64,000 bases of DNA, from positions 206,843,733 to 206,907,732 of the forward strand of contig OZ018319.1 of NCBI GenBank assembly GCA_963969495.1, written 5' to 3'. The translations under genes and the position numbers were made by a program. Source of the DNA: Ceratothoa steindachneri. Its lineage: Eukaryota > Arthropoda > Malacostraca > Isopoda > Cymothoidae. The notes below the pieces were generated by a model. The model worked only from the letters and a program-made list of their open reading frames with translations, was not told where the DNA came from and did no database searches. This document shows, piece by piece, positions 12,914 to 24,654 of the stretch. Numbering within the stretch: the stretch's first letter is position 1; the number at the start of each line of letters is the position of its first letter.

Positions 12914-15900
12914 TTCTAGAATAACGAGCCAGAAATTTTAGAATCCTTTGAATTTACAACAAAATTATAAATGTGGAAGAAAGTTAAGTTCAAATAAAGT
13001 CGATAAAGCAACACTCGCAATAAACATTCATTTAAGTGTAGAATTGAGAATACCAGGGGATATCTCCAGTTTCCCTTTGCATTGATGATCTTCCGCCATA
13101 TTTAAAGCCAAATTCTTCATATCTTTGCTTATCGAAAATATGGTCTCACTTATTTCTTTATTGCGGTGCTTTGTGTTTAATCAAAATTGACCTCAAAAAG
13201 AGATCATTATTGGTGGATTGTCTCACAAATGACGTTAGTAAAGGTATAATGCAAGTGGTAACCAAAAGCTATCAGGTAATTACACACCACCAACCTCGAG
13301 AATAAACTGGATATTCAGTTGGGCATAAACAGAAAATAATGTATAAATCCATATGTTGCCCCTCTAGTCAGTACTGGACGAGACTTGTGAGTGAAAAAAT
13401 GGCTTTCTAACGTTCTATGTCAATTCGCTCTGCTCCTAGAATTGAAATTACCATACTCGGGAATTCATCTAGTATTAGAAACAAGTCTATTTACATGCCT
13501 ATAATTTGAAATTAATTGCTTCAGTTGAAATCAATTGATAAACCTTGTTAGACCACTTTAGAGAAGAAAAGCAGGAGATTTAATAATTCAACTGATGTGA
13601 TATATATGACATTATGAAAAACACATTACTGGCCAATTTAATTTAACAAAAGACACGTTTCCTGCACATGTTTTATTTTGTCCTACACTCAACATATTTT
13701 TGTCGTTGTTATTATGCGTAAAGCAAATCATTATCAACAAAATTTTGCTAATCATATGAAGGACTAAAACTACAGTAATCACTTGAATCCTATGAACTTT
13801 CTATAATTAACGAATCGATGTATTAATTAGTTTGTGGAACTAAAGTTTGAGAGCTCAGAGCAAAATATATTTTCCAGGCGGATTTGTGCCTCTTCTCATT
13901 CAATGCGCGTTGTTTACTGTGACCTTAGAAAACAGTTTCCTAATACAAATATTTAGCTTAATGGAACTAGTTGAGTGCTTGCATTAGTAGAATAATGTAT
14001 TTAGTGTAGATTAATAATTTAGTGTAATGCAATTAGATGCGACATCATCAAGTAAAGGTGAATTTTGAGATTTAAGTTTTAGAAACTCAAGCAATAAGGC
14101 ACTCTCAGCCATTAAGCGCTCTAAAGAGAGTAGGAACAATGATACAAAATAAAATTAAAGAGCAACTAAAGAGCAAGTAACTTATTAAAATTTATAGAAT
14201 TTCTCTCTTTTTTATATAAGAGCATTAATCTGATCAAATATTATAATTATTACCAATTACTTCACTAATGGACCTGCCGTGCAATGAGGTAACTTTTCTC
14301 TCCACTAAGAGGACAGTCAATTAAAATAGGATTTTTTTCTTAGATCCGTTTGATAGAATTCACAGAACGAGAAGCGTTTTCCAATTCGACTTTGTAATAA
14401 ATGATCAATGGTGACACGTGCATTTTCTATATGTAGCCTCGCTTAAATTATGTTGGTTTTTCTATCAAGGTTATTTGAAGTATGCCATTTCTTACTTGGA
14501 TGGTCAGATGGCCTTCAACTTATGATTTTTGGCTCAGGAAACTCCTTTTTTCACTGAAATAGGTTTTCTTCCTCCAAAGGTTGTGCATATTTAAATTGGA
14601 GGTTTGTACATAGGTATTAAATCACCTGTGCTTTGGGTGTTGTCTGCATGTCAATAACTATTTTCTTTTTTAAGACGAACCTCTAGACGTTTAAGTTTTA
14701 TTTGCTGCTTGGTCTACTGGCCTCGTCGCACATTAATAATTAAGATTACTTATTTTTGTAAGGTTTTCCTAATTTTTTTTTAAACTTTACACCCCAACAT
14801 AAAATTCACCATATAAGTACAGTCTAATGATAGGATGCCCTTTCTTGATCTTCTAGTCACCCGTGATAATGAGCAGAGAAAATTTTAAACAACCCTTTAC
14901 CGAAAAAAGACTTGCACATGACTGAGCTCAAATTACTTTAGTTTCTGTCAATTTTAATTACAAAATATCCACAATAAATACTTTACTATATATAAGTTGC
15001 TTTCTAACTTCCACTTACTGTTCAATTCATAATGAAATTATTTTTCTCTAAAAATATTTTAAAAAGAATTTATTTCCTTCTGACTCGTAAGATAGAGTTT
15101 GAAAAAGTTGCTAGAAAAACTCATTGACGCCCTCTAACTCTCCATAAATGTTCCCAAGCTGCCCCTATATCTGGTAATTTCAAAGATTGGCTTGTTAAGC
15201 GATAGTTTTAAAGGAAAAATCTTATATATTTTTAAATTTTTTCCCGTCAAATTAATCTCCAAATAGTTTTTATAAACAAATTATCAAAAGGAAGTTTCTT
15301 CATCACTAAAGATCCTATCTCCTTGTAGTTCCGAGGTAATGCTGTTTATTTATTTAAATGTCCCAGTGGTACTGGCGCCTCTTACATTTTAAGCATTGTT
15401 AGGTCTCTTGGAGTTAGGTTCTCTGCTCATATGGGAATGAGTTGGCGCACAGGAAAAATATTGAGTAGAAAGGAGAAAGAAACACGCCATAAATTGTAAG
15501 ACGGATATTTCTATTGCTTATTTTAAAGTTATAGCCTCAATAACAACTTTCTATCCCTAGGAACCCTTGAAACATTCTATATACAACGCTAAAAACCTAC
15601 TCTAAATCAGGAATTTAGTGCAGTACAGTTATTAATTACATAAATTTTAACTACCGTTGGTTAGTTGGTTGTTTCACTTCCTTTCCCTCGCTCTTAAGCG
15701 CCACTTTTTCCACCCTGAAACCTAAAAATATTGGCCCCTAGTCTAAATCTGTCATTCACTTTCTAGGACGGACCTTTTTCAGTAAATATTAAAAAAAACA
15801 CCCCATTTTTTAATGTCTATAATTACTTTTATTCCGTCAAAGCTTTCATGATCTTATAATTTCTAATGAAATTTTTTTTAAATTTTAAAAAAATGTAAAA

Positions 15901-16074
15901 CTTATTCTGTTTTGTAAATTTAAATAAAGTTGTTTATTCTGCGTATAATTTTTACATTAATATACATTTCATTAGTTCTTATATTTAGTCATTTTCAAAG
16001 CAATTTAATGTCTTTTTGACCACAGCTTGTTCATATTTTCTTCTTATGTATGAATTTTCCTTATCTTGTATTTT
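12914..16074. other. Long AT-rich non-coding stretch
   Basis: Poly-A and poly-T rich with no recognisable gene, RNA or terminal repeat. Confidence 0.4.
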
Positions 16075-16075
16075 A

Positions 16076-16140
16076 GCCTCAAGATGAAAACTTGTAGTTT
16101 TCGAAACGTTCTGTGGATAATTAAATGATATTGTATCCGT
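16076..16140 (+). other. Penelope-type 3' tail with hammerhead-like hairpin
   Basis: CTCAAGA (16078-16084) precedes a hairpin with stem GAAAAC (16086-16091), loop TTGTA and stem GTTTTC (16097-16102). GAAAC (16103-16107) follows immediately. A hammerhead ribozyme core is CUGANGA, stem II, GAAAC, so this copy fits except for G-to-C at the third core position. Penelope-like elements are known to carry hammerhead motifs near their ends. No RT or endonuclease is attached here, so the tail is probably a truncated remnant. Confidence 0.45.
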
Positions 16141-16194
16141 TTCTGGTGGCTCTGGTATTTTTCCTTAATAATATATATGGAAAAAAATAACAAG

Positions 16195-16530
16195 ACAAAT
16201 TGGTGTTATTAATGTATCGCAAAATCAGACAACTGACTCTAATTCAGGTCCAGAGAGACACTCTAGTCCTCGATCTGGAAGACAAAACTCAAGGAGTCCT
16301 TCGAATGTATCTAAAATGATACATTTCAAAAGACCTCCTATATGTTAGTCTAGTTTGCTGTCGTAGAAAACGGAATATTTCAGCGTTATCTTTCTAAATA
16401 CATTTTAAAGGTGGAAGAAATTTCAAAACAAATTGGTGCGGTTACTGTATAACAAAATCAGACAAATGACACTACTTCAAGACCAGATGAACACCCTAGT
16501 CCTCGATCTGGAAGACAACATCCAGTGGAG
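16195..16530 (+). repeat. Imperfect duplication inside a mariner 5' region
   Basis: Segments 16195-16290 and about 16422-16520 match in order: ACAAATTGGTG, CAAAATCAGACAA, TCAAGACCAGA or its variant, and ACCCTAGTCCTCGATCTGG. The copies are roughly 80% alike. The second leads directly into the mariner transposase relic. Confidence 0.75.
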
Positions 16531-16539
16531 GTCCTATCG

Positions 16540-17650
16540 CTACTCTGTTGACTTGCACATACATGCGAGCATCAAGGGAAGAGAAAGGCGCTTCTTCTGT
16601 ACCAGCCTTAAGAAGTTGTCGCAGAATCTTTTCAGAGATAACCCTACCTAGGTGGGCGGGGGGGTTACCTTCGTTGGAATCTGCACCTTCAGGAAATTTG
16701 AAGAAGAAAAAGGTCATAAAGGAGATAGATGACTCAGGATTGGAATAAGAGTCCTCAGCAGACCGGAAAACCCATAGTTGACGATCTGACGCCTTTAGAA
16801 CGCTGGAATACTTCCATGAAATCCAGGATATCATCAGCAATGTACCCAGAAGGTCAATGCAATGAAGAAATGTGTGGATGAAAAGCTCATCAGGTCCTGT
16901 GATGGGTGAAGACATTCGCTACTTTCCACACAAGATTAGAAGGGGACAAATTTTCTCCAAAGTGATCAAGGAAATGTGACTCAGGCGCACCAAGAAGCTA
17001 ATCAACAACTTAAAACGCCCGTTGGGGCCAGTCATGTTGTATTTGTTTTCGGACAAGAAGAATTTATGCCAAGATCTGAAGATCAACCTCCTGAATAACA
17101 AGGAGCTCGCTGTCCCACCCAAAGACGTGCCCAACGTCATGCAGATGAAATTTCAAGCGACAATCATATCTTCGGGGTCGTCAGCAGTGAAGGTAATGTT
17201 ATGCCACCTCAGTTCTGCCCCGAAGCTTTCAGCCTAAACACTTATGAGTACATTCGTGTTGTGGACCAGGCAGTGAAACCCTTTATCGCCCGGTTAGCTG
17301 CAAAGAGGCCTTACTTCTGACAGCATGAATCTGTACCATGCAACACTAGCCGGAAACCCATGCCTGGCTGTCGTAAAATTTCTTCGATCACACAGTACCT
17401 GAAATTTAACCTACCAACTCACCTGGCGCAACCCCATCCACTTCTTTGTGTGTAGCGCGGTGGATGGAGAGAAGAACAAATCCAGCTACAACACGAAGGA
17501 CGAGCTGAGGGCCAAGATTACCATAAATTTCCGTGGCTATCACGGCAGATAGTGACGAAGGCCTATGGCCTGTTTCGAGGTCGTCTACATTCTTTCATCG
17601 AATGAGATCGACATAACATTTCAAGAAGATAAACGGACACTAATTTGGCG
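16540..17650 (+). pseudogene. Mariner-like transposase relic
   Basis: Plus-strand pieces in several frames match a mariner (IS630/Tc1) transposase in order. They are the linker reading RYFPHKIRRGQIFS (about 16916-16957), KKLINNLK, the first catalytic region MLYLFSDKKN (17034-17063; the usual FSDEKN), DVPNVMQMKF (17128-17157) and the C-terminal part with SSYNTKDELRAKI (about 17482-17520). The second and third catalytic aspartate regions are badly eroded. Several stops and frame changes show that it is long dead. Transposase would cut and paste at TA sites; no clear terminal inverted repeats were found. Confidence 0.7.
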
Positions 17651-17744
17651 AATATATCTAAAAAAAATAAAAATCACTGTTTTATTTATTTTTAATAATA
17701 TAGTCATCATGTTGACGAATGCCGTCCCCACCACCCATTTGTCA

Positions 17745-17835
17745 TTGCTGAATTATTTTTTTCTCTTTCTTCTCCCATAAACCACCCTCATAAGTCACTT
17801 CTTGTCTCGTGTATTCTATGAATGAAGTTATAATG
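17745..17835 (-). pseudogene. Gypsy integrase C-terminal scrap
   Basis: Read on the minus strand, this about 80-bp piece gives YEGGLWEKKE. It is closely similar at the DNA level to 19500-19585, which reads YEGNLWEKKE in the larger gypsy relic. The shared DNA includes TTCTTCTCCCATAAA and CCCTCATAAGTCAC. It is a second, shorter copy of the same element region in the same orientation. Confidence 0.6.
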
Positions 17836-18359
17836 GTAATTAAATCTGTTTACGAAGATTACATACTTTCATAACAAATGCCATCTTCCAAAGAGTTTCT
17901 ATGTACTCTTAGATAAAAACGAAGAGAATTTCCACACCTTACTCTTTTTACAATTTTTAATTTTGTAGACCCAATCACTAAAATTTGTACTCTTGAAAGA
18001 ATTAATATATATTTACAATATTAACCAAAACTTGGCGACCTTTCAATGAAACTAGGCCATTCATTTCCAATCGTTTCCAAGGACTATGACATGTAACGGT
18101 TCATTTAACAATGGTAAACCTAAAATATCATAAAGGGCAGTTAAGATATACGAGTATGTCAAAAGTGCATATAAAGAATCCATCTCATTATATCCTAAAA
18201 AGAGGATCTGCCATAACATTATTCTAACCTTTATTTTATTTTATTCTAAAATTATATGGTTGTAAAGCCAGAGCCCACCTCATTCATTGTTGATTCTTAG
18301 TTTTAAATTGTGCCAAATACGGCAATGGTAACTTTGAACACAAAACTTATGGTTTCCGT
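17836..18359. other. Non-coding stretch
   Basis: Nothing recognised. Confidence 0.4.
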
Positions 18360-19555
18360 CTATAACATGTAGAATTTATATTTTGACTTTGCAAACATCA
18401 CACCATATAATTCTTTCTTTATCGTGGAATAATTTAGTGCAGCTCCAAGGAGTTTCGTTGATGCGTAGCTAATATATAGGATGCAGGATGCTCTTCTCGT
18501 CTTCTTGCTTAAGGACGGCGCCAACACCATTCTGGGGCGCATCGACTTGCACAACGAACTCGTTCCCAAACTCTGGAGATCGCAGTACTCGAGCCGAAAG
18601 CAGATATTTTATATCTTTAAAGACGTCCTTACACTCCTTATAGTCTAGAGATCACGTGATTCCACTTTCTTTGAAAGGAAGTTACCGAATTCCTCAATCC
18701 AAAAGAAGAACTTTAGACGCAAAGGTACCATCTAGAGTGTAGAACGCAGAGACTTAATGGGCCTCTTTCGTGAGAGGAATTTCATAATAACCCTAAAAGA
18801 GATCCAAATTTGAAACAAACCTAGCGTGACGTATTTCGGCAAAGGGTCATCAATCCGAGGAAGGTGAAAACAGGCTTGTTTGTTCACAAATTGAGACTTC
18901 TTTAGTTAGTTATCTTTGTATACTGCTCTCTATCATTAGGCACTATTATACAGGAGCTGACCCAATCACTAATTAGTAGCTCTGTAAATTCATTTTCAAT
19001 AAAGACCTTCACTTCCTGACGCAGTTGTTTGTGATTTACGGGCCTGGCTCTGTAAATGGCTTGCCTCACTGGGTGAGCTTGATTTTGCACTTTTATGTCA
19101 AGATATTAAACATTTGAGTCTCGTGTCCCCTGGGCAAATAGAACTCGATTTTCGTCTAAAAGACTACTATAGCTTGCTTCTGCAGGTTACTAAGATGCAT
19201 TATCTTCAGATGGAGCTTCTGTAAAGCTTTTTTGTTGTCCTTTTATGGAAGACAATCACAGATCCGAGCACTTGACTCAAGTTCTCCTTTTTCTAAATCA
19301 GTTTTTCTCTTCCAGCTCTTCGTCTTCTGTAGAGGAGCTAAGGTCCTTCCTAACACTCTATACTTTATTGCCTGAGGGTCTCTTCACACTCGTTTCAATT
19401 AAGCTTATATTTTTCCAATCTCTTTTATCGAAATACTCTTTTAGCAAATCAATATGACACACTGTTATTTTCTTCCTAACATTTGTCACGGATGGTCGCA
19501 GCAAAAATATTTTTCCTTCTTTCTTCTCCCATAAATTTCCCTCATAAGTCACCTC
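18360..19555 (-). pseudogene. Ty3/gypsy pol relic with integrase before RT
   Basis: Reading the minus strand from high to low coordinate, an integrase C-terminal segment comes first (19552-19358; MTYEGNLWEKKEGKI, then RKKITVCHIDLLKEYF). A linker follows, then the RT N-terminal region (19090-18902; HPVRQAIYRARPVNHKQLRQ, ISDWVSSCIIVP). Next come decayed RT palm pieces (about 18880-18660) and the RNase H start (18569-18360; ISYASTKLLGAALNYSTIKK, ELYGVMFAKSKYKFYM). Integrase therefore precedes RT and RNase H, opposite to ordinary gypsy order and like Gmr1-type elements. It is broken by stops and frame shifts; no LTRs were identified. Confidence 0.7.
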
Positions 19556-20028
19556 TCGTTTTTTCTATGGACGAGTTTACAATGATAACAGAGGTTATAA
19601 CTTACAGTACCTGCGCAATATATGTATATAGTAACATGATACAATACTCACTCCTCTGATTAAAGTGACCAAATCGTAAAACCTCTTCTTATCCTTCTAA
19701 TAATATCATAGGAGTAATATTTTAATGGCCAAAAAGGTGTATCACCTTTTATAAAGTCACGAAAAGTCAATATATCAGCATGATTGAGCAACGCAAGAAT
19801 ACTTCGACATTGCAAAGTTCCGATTGTATAGAGATCGATTTTATTGTTATTATTTGCATAATTACTCAATGTACAGATTATTTACTCCATGACCTATTCT
19901 CCAGGTTGATGATTAACATCAATCACATTGAGGTAAGAGAAGAATTTAACAACGGTGTAGGTTATTTAAAACTTTCTTAGTTTTAAGATATTTTATTTAA
20001 ATGGTTCCTGCTGCATTTTAAAGACGAC

Positions 20029-20031
<3 letters not shown>
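19556..20031. other. Non-coding stretch
   Basis: Possible 5' remainder of the minus-strand gypsy relic; no domain is readable. Confidence 0.35.
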
Positions 20032-20080
<49 letters not shown>

Positions 20081-20093
20081 AGAGAGAGAGAGA
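20032..20093. repeat. (TA)n microsatellite plus (GA)n
   Basis: A TA run at 20032-20078 is followed by a GA run, ending about 45 bp before the gypsy LTR. Confidence 0.97.
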
Positions 20094-20139
20094 AAAGAAA
20101 AAAAAAAGAGCAAACACAAGTTCTGCGAGTGAAAACAAC

Positions 20140-21133
20140 TGTGAGGGTATGGAACGTACATACTCGCATGCCGCCAGACAATCGTGGGAACGAAAGAAAT
20201 TTGTCATTTGAGGTGACCTTCGTCTCCTCTCCCCCCCCCCCCACCCTTCCCTCAACTGGCGAAAGGAAGTCGGACGAAAGAAGGCCTATCTCACAAAGAA
20301 GCGTAAATTCTATTTGCCTTCTTTATGATAGCTTGGAAATTGTCCAGAAGGCGCTGCAATAAGCGAATTGTTGTGAATGGAATTTCTCTCTCGATTTCCC
20401 ACAATCATCGGTATAAATGATAACGCCGTTCATCCCTCTTGAGCAGTGTCCCAAACCTACTCGCGTAATCCTCACGTTGAACGAGAGTCGTTGCCGTAAC
20501 GTATCGACTGCCAACGCGCTGCCGGGTCAACTTGGTCGCTGTCTCAGTGTTTCTCAGTAAATCCCGCCCCGCATAGTCTGTGACAAGAAGAATACGCTCT
20601 GTTGCTCAACGTAACTTGAGAAAGAACAGGAACATCAAAATAGTTACCGGAAGTTACTATTTGTTACTGTCACATCCAGTTAGGAGTGAACTAACCGGAA
20701 CTGCAGCCAGCAGCCCCGAACCCGTCGTCTTATCCCCCTTCTCCCCGAGAACTCGTGTTAACGCCACCCGAACCACCCCGTCTGGACCTGAGTAGTCGTC
20801 TCTCTAATCCATCACAATTAATGGTAATCTGTAAACCCAGTGTCCCTCAATTCTTAAATTACCTATTTAATTGACAGTGATTGATACTCCCATTGAGTCA
20901 TTATAAATCTAGACGCCTAACGTCAGTGTTTAATATTTAATCCTTAATTTTGCCCGTTTAACTATTGCTAATTATTATATTTGTGTAAAGTAAAGTTTAT
21001 TTTGAGTACGTGTGTTTATTTGTGGCTCCTCCCTTTTGACGTACCCTTGGCAAGACTTTAATTAAGAATCCTTTCGGCTAATTTTTTTAACCTGTATTAT
21101 GCACTCTTAGAATTCAACAATCACAAACCTCCC
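20140..21133 (+). repeat. Gypsy LTR, copy 1
   Basis: It begins TGTGAGGGTATGG and matches 25587-26520 closely, with the tract 20410-21070 nearly identical. The left end is set by the TG and by the homology break. The right end is proposed at GCAGTAACA (21125-21133), giving a TG...CA repeat of about 1 kb, but this is uncertain because copy 2 lacks the segment. The LTR supplies the promoter (TATAAA at 20412) and RNA processing signals of the element. Confidence 0.75.
20412..20417 (+). promoter_or_regulatory. TATA box of gypsy LTR 1
   Basis: TATAAA within GGTATAAATGATAACG, about 270 bp into the LTR. It is conserved in LTR copy 2, so it is probably the core promoter. Confidence 0.5.
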
Positions 21134-21228
21134 CGCAGTAACAAGTGGGACTTTTATAGTGAGAATCCTGGCTACGGCACTACTGGCCTCTAATCAGCTT
21201 TCGCACGTTCAGTAGGAATTAAAGCCTA

Positions 21229-21308
<80 letters not shown>

Positions 21309-21731
21309 CGTATGATTGAGTAATAGGGTCAATACCCCTGACTTAAACAAAAGCGGTGTCTCTAGATCAAGGACTAGAATAATTATTGGACCAGACTATG
21401 AGCAATTCTACGACATATATAAAAGTGATGTCAGCTTTAAGGGGTTAAAGTTTTGAGGAAGCGAACTCATATAGCCTAAAACTTGCCAACGTCCAAGAAA
21501 TCCCAAATAAACTAACGTAAATTTTAATATTTAGAGTCTATTCCCCGAAGGAATATAAATAATAACCATTAATAATCCTTTCGAGATAGCAAAAGCAAAG
21601 CTAGGAAAATATTCATTATTTTGGGAGTTAATTATTAGATTGTATCGGTTAGGAACAATCGCAGCTTCTAATTCTCTTACCAGGTGCGTAAGTTCTTTCG
21701 TGAGTCACCAGTTGCGTCAGCAAGAGCAGCA
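21134..21731 (+). other. Gypsy leader, copy 1
   Basis: This segment between LTR and gag is shared with 26521-27088. Shared words include GGCTACGGCAC, AGTAGGAATTAAAGC, the (TA)n run, TCAAGGACTAGAATAATTATTGG and GGTTAGGAACAATCGCAGC. A tRNA primer site should lie just after the LTR (near 21134-21165), but I cannot match a specific tRNA. Confidence 0.6.
21231..21305. repeat. (TA)n microsatellite inside gypsy leader
   Basis: A pure TA run occupying the same position in the leader as the run at 26579-26663, so it belongs to the element. Confidence 0.97.
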
Positions 21732-23066
21732 ATGGCTTCACAATCGTTCGAAGTTTTCATCAAGCAAGGACAAGCTCTCGGTCTCACAGGACTGGAACTA
21801 AAAGAATTCGTCCAAAGCGAACAGCGAGAGGAAAAAGCACGTGAAATGGAAGTAAGAAAAGAAGAGTTAGAATTGAAAGAAAGGAGAAGAAACGAAGTGT
21901 TAGAAATGGAAGTAAGAAAAGAAGAATTTGAAGAAAGAGAAAGGATTCGAAAACATGAAAGAGAATTCGGCAGAGACCAAGTTGAAGTCAGTTCTGTTGG
22001 ATCCCGTGATCATTAACCCCAAGCCCCCGCTATGAAACTTCCCTAATATAAAGACGAAGAAGATTTGTGCTCACACTTAACACATTTTGAAAATATCTTC
22101 GAGGTAAACGGATGGGCCCTAGAATCTGAAGGAGTCAGTAGATTGCTCCCATTGTTCACTCCGCGCTTAAGAGAAATTTTCATCTCGTTACCACACGAAG
22201 CTACAATAGACTATAGCACCTTGAAGGCCGAATTGCTATCCGCCTTCAACTTGAACCCTCAGTTCTACCGCGCTAAGTTTAGATCGGCTAAAATCCAGCC
22301 CGGTCAAACTTCCCGACATTTTGGATATATCCTGAAGCGAAACCTCCAGTTCTGGTTAGAATCCTCCAAAGTCGAATCGGAGTATGAGGCCCTGATTGAC
22401 TTTATGTTAAAAAACCAGCTATTGTTCACCCTCCCCCAGGAGATCCGAGCATTCGTGCAAGATCGCCGAGCGTCTACCTTTCAAGAATGCCTCGAGGAAG
22501 CTGATCTCTATGCGACAAATCATTGCCTATACCCACAGGTTACCCGGAAGAATAGTCTCCCGTCCCCGAAGAATAAATTTAGTCAATGGAAGTCCCAACA
22601 AAGGAAACCCCCTCCATTGATAAAGATCACAGCCCCGTTCAGTCCAAAGAATAAGCCTTTTGTAGCCCACAAAGACAGGAAACCCCCAGTCTTCAATACC
22701 CCTTACAATAACCAGCACCAGAATAAGCAGGTTATATGCTACTCTTGCGGTTCCCCCGGCCATTATAAGTCGCAATGTGTACAGAATTCCAGCCTACGTC
22801 CCATCCAGAGCCAACAAGTCCACCAAGTAACTGCCACCCTTTCCCCGGAACAGCCGGTCGCGCTTACGTCATCCCTCTCGTCTCCATCCCCACAGGAATT
22901 TCAAGTGAACTTCCTGTTCAAAAAGAGTTCCCCCGGAGGACTAAATTTCGAAACTGGCTCGATCAATGGCTGTAAAGTGTCCACCCTCGTCAGAGACACA
23001 GGGTTCACATGCATTGTGGTGTCTGACAAATTGCTCCCCCCTGTCGACCCCCAACATAAGAAGTAA
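21732..23066 (+). pseudogene. Gypsy gag and protease (broken)
   Basis: Gag begins at the ATG at 21732 (MASQSFEVFIKQGQ), which is also present in leader copy 2. The first 95 residues are followed by a highly charged segment rich in EVRKEE repeats, which is probably a coiled coil. The frame stops at 22014 and the capsid-like part resumes in another frame (22065-22530; ENIFEVNGWALESEG, FVQDRRAS). A CX2CX4HX4C zinc knuckle (CYSCGSPGHYKSQC) lies at about 22737-22778. The protease follows: VRDTGFT at 22986-23006 carries the catalytic DTG. A TAA at 23064 ends the frame. The product would form the particle and process the polyprotein; the breaks make it non-functional. Confidence 0.8.
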
Positions 23067-23084
23067 GCAATTGTACACGACTTC

Positions 23085-23965
23085 TTGGGTCGAGAAAATA
23101 GATTCCCGGTAATCCGCTGCCATGTACAGTGTGAATATTTCACTGGTTGGGCTGACGTAGTGGCAGCCCCCATCAAATTTCGCTCGGTACTCATAGGCCA
23201 GAGTGCACTACTCTTCCCGAGTGAAGTGACTCCAGCTGTGGTCACTCGAGCGCAAGCTAGCCGCGAGGCCTCTCCCCCAACGCGCATTTTCACCCCAGAG
23301 GCTCCTTTAGAGGTCCCGACGAGTAATGCACAATTCCTCAGAGCTCAGCAGAGCTGCCCTTTACTTCAATCCCTTTGGGAAAAGGCCCGAAAGAAACGAA
23401 GAGGTGATCGTTCGAGGGAACCGTTCCATAAGGTACATCATTAACGACTCCTTTCTATTTTGCACCTCGCGAGATGAGTGGGACCCACCTTCCAAGGTCA
23501 TCTGTATTCCCCGCACACATGTAGACCAAATCCTGCGAGTAGCACATGAAAGTCCCATGGCCGGTCATTTCGGTCATAACAAGACTTCTCAGCGAGTATT
23601 TAAATACTTTTTTTGGCCCAGTGCAGCCAAAGATATTGCAGAATTCTAAAAAACGTGCGATTTGTGCCAGAAAACCACGGAAAAAGGTCACATAGCCACA
23701 GTTTCCCTGCAAAGAACCCCAGTCATTTCAGAGCTCTTCTCGAGAGTCGCCTTCGACGAAGAAACGGTAATTGACGCCGTCCACCCAAACAACCCCCTAA
23801 ATATTGTTAATTCGATTTGCGTAGAGTCAAGCGAAGATTGTCCCCTCCCCGTCCTCCCGTCCAAGCTGCCCCCCCATAAAAGAACCTTTCCCCGAGTTGG
23901 ATGTAAACTCCGACCTCACCCCTGCTTAAAGGAACCAAATGATGGCGCTTTTGGAAGAATTTAGT
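23085..23965 (+). pseudogene. Gypsy integrase remnant, upstream of RT
   Basis: After a connector (HVQCEYFTGWADVV, 23119-23160), a frame change leads into the integrase zinc-binding domain. It reads LRVAHESPMAGHFGHNKTSQ (about 23536-23595), then FWPSAAKDIAEF, a premature TAA at 23647, and CDLCQKT. The two H and CX2C make an HHCC site. The catalytic core begins (FSRVAFD, 23742-23762) and is then lost. The next readable sequence is a proline-rich linker to RT (LPVLPSKLPPHK), so the DDE core has been deleted. The order gag, protease, integrase, RT is the unusual Gmr1-like one. Confidence 0.75.
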
Positions 23966-23974
23966 GACGTCATT

Positions 23975-24630
23975 TCCGAGTCCCCAGGATGCTAGACTTA
24001 GTTCGAACATGATATCGCCCTCACTACGCTCAAACCTGTGCGATGTAAGCCCTATCCCGTACCAGGGCACCTAAGAGACGCTTTCAATGAGAAAGTCGAC
24101 AATCTTTTGCAATTAGGGATTATCGAGCCATCTACGTCCGACTACTGTTCCCCATTAGTCATGGCCCGCAAGCTAGACCAGTCCTTTAGGATGTGAGTCG
24201 ATTTTCAGAAGTTAAACACCGTCACTGTGTTCGACGCCGAGCCTCTCTCCCTAATTGACCAAAATTTACATCTCTTTGAAGGAGCCGCCTACATCACTGA
24301 GATAGACCTATGTAAGGCCTATTATCAGATCCCCCTAAATGCATCAGCGACGAAACTAACAGCCTTTCCTACAGACAAAGGTTTAAGGGAATTCACTCGT
24401 CTTCCTTTTGGCCTAGTCACTGCCTGCAGTAGCTACAACCGCATAATGCGCCGTGAAATAGATGGTTTAAAAAACGTTTCTTTTTATTTTGATAACGTGT
24501 ATGTGGCTACACGTTCATGGAACGACCTTATCTTGTCTCTCGCCCGCTTTTAGAACGCTTAAAGCATCATGGCTTAACGATTAAACCCTCAAAATGCCAT
24601 TTTTCTTATAAATTCATAGAATAGCTTGGA
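23975..24630 (+). pseudogene. Gypsy reverse transcriptase (broken)
   Basis: The linker ends with EEFSDVISESPGC and the RT begins with HDIALTTLKPVRCKPYPVPG (about 24010-24069). It continues through GIIEPSTSDYCSPLVMARK, ITEIDLCKAYYQIPL (first catalytic Asp) and FTRLPFGLVTACSSY. The YxDD box reads FYFDNVYVATR (about 24484-24516), so the second catalytic aspartate is asparagine. Stops occur at 23988, 24196 and 24551, and the end is frameshifted. It would copy element RNA into DNA but is inactive. Confidence 0.85.
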
Positions 24631-24654
24631 TTTAAAATAAGCGAAAGTCATCTG

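Noticed and set aside
22527..23293. Minus-strand frames across the gypsy gag and protease
   Set aside because: They are shadows of the plus-strand gag-pol, which has clear zinc-knuckle and DTG motifs.
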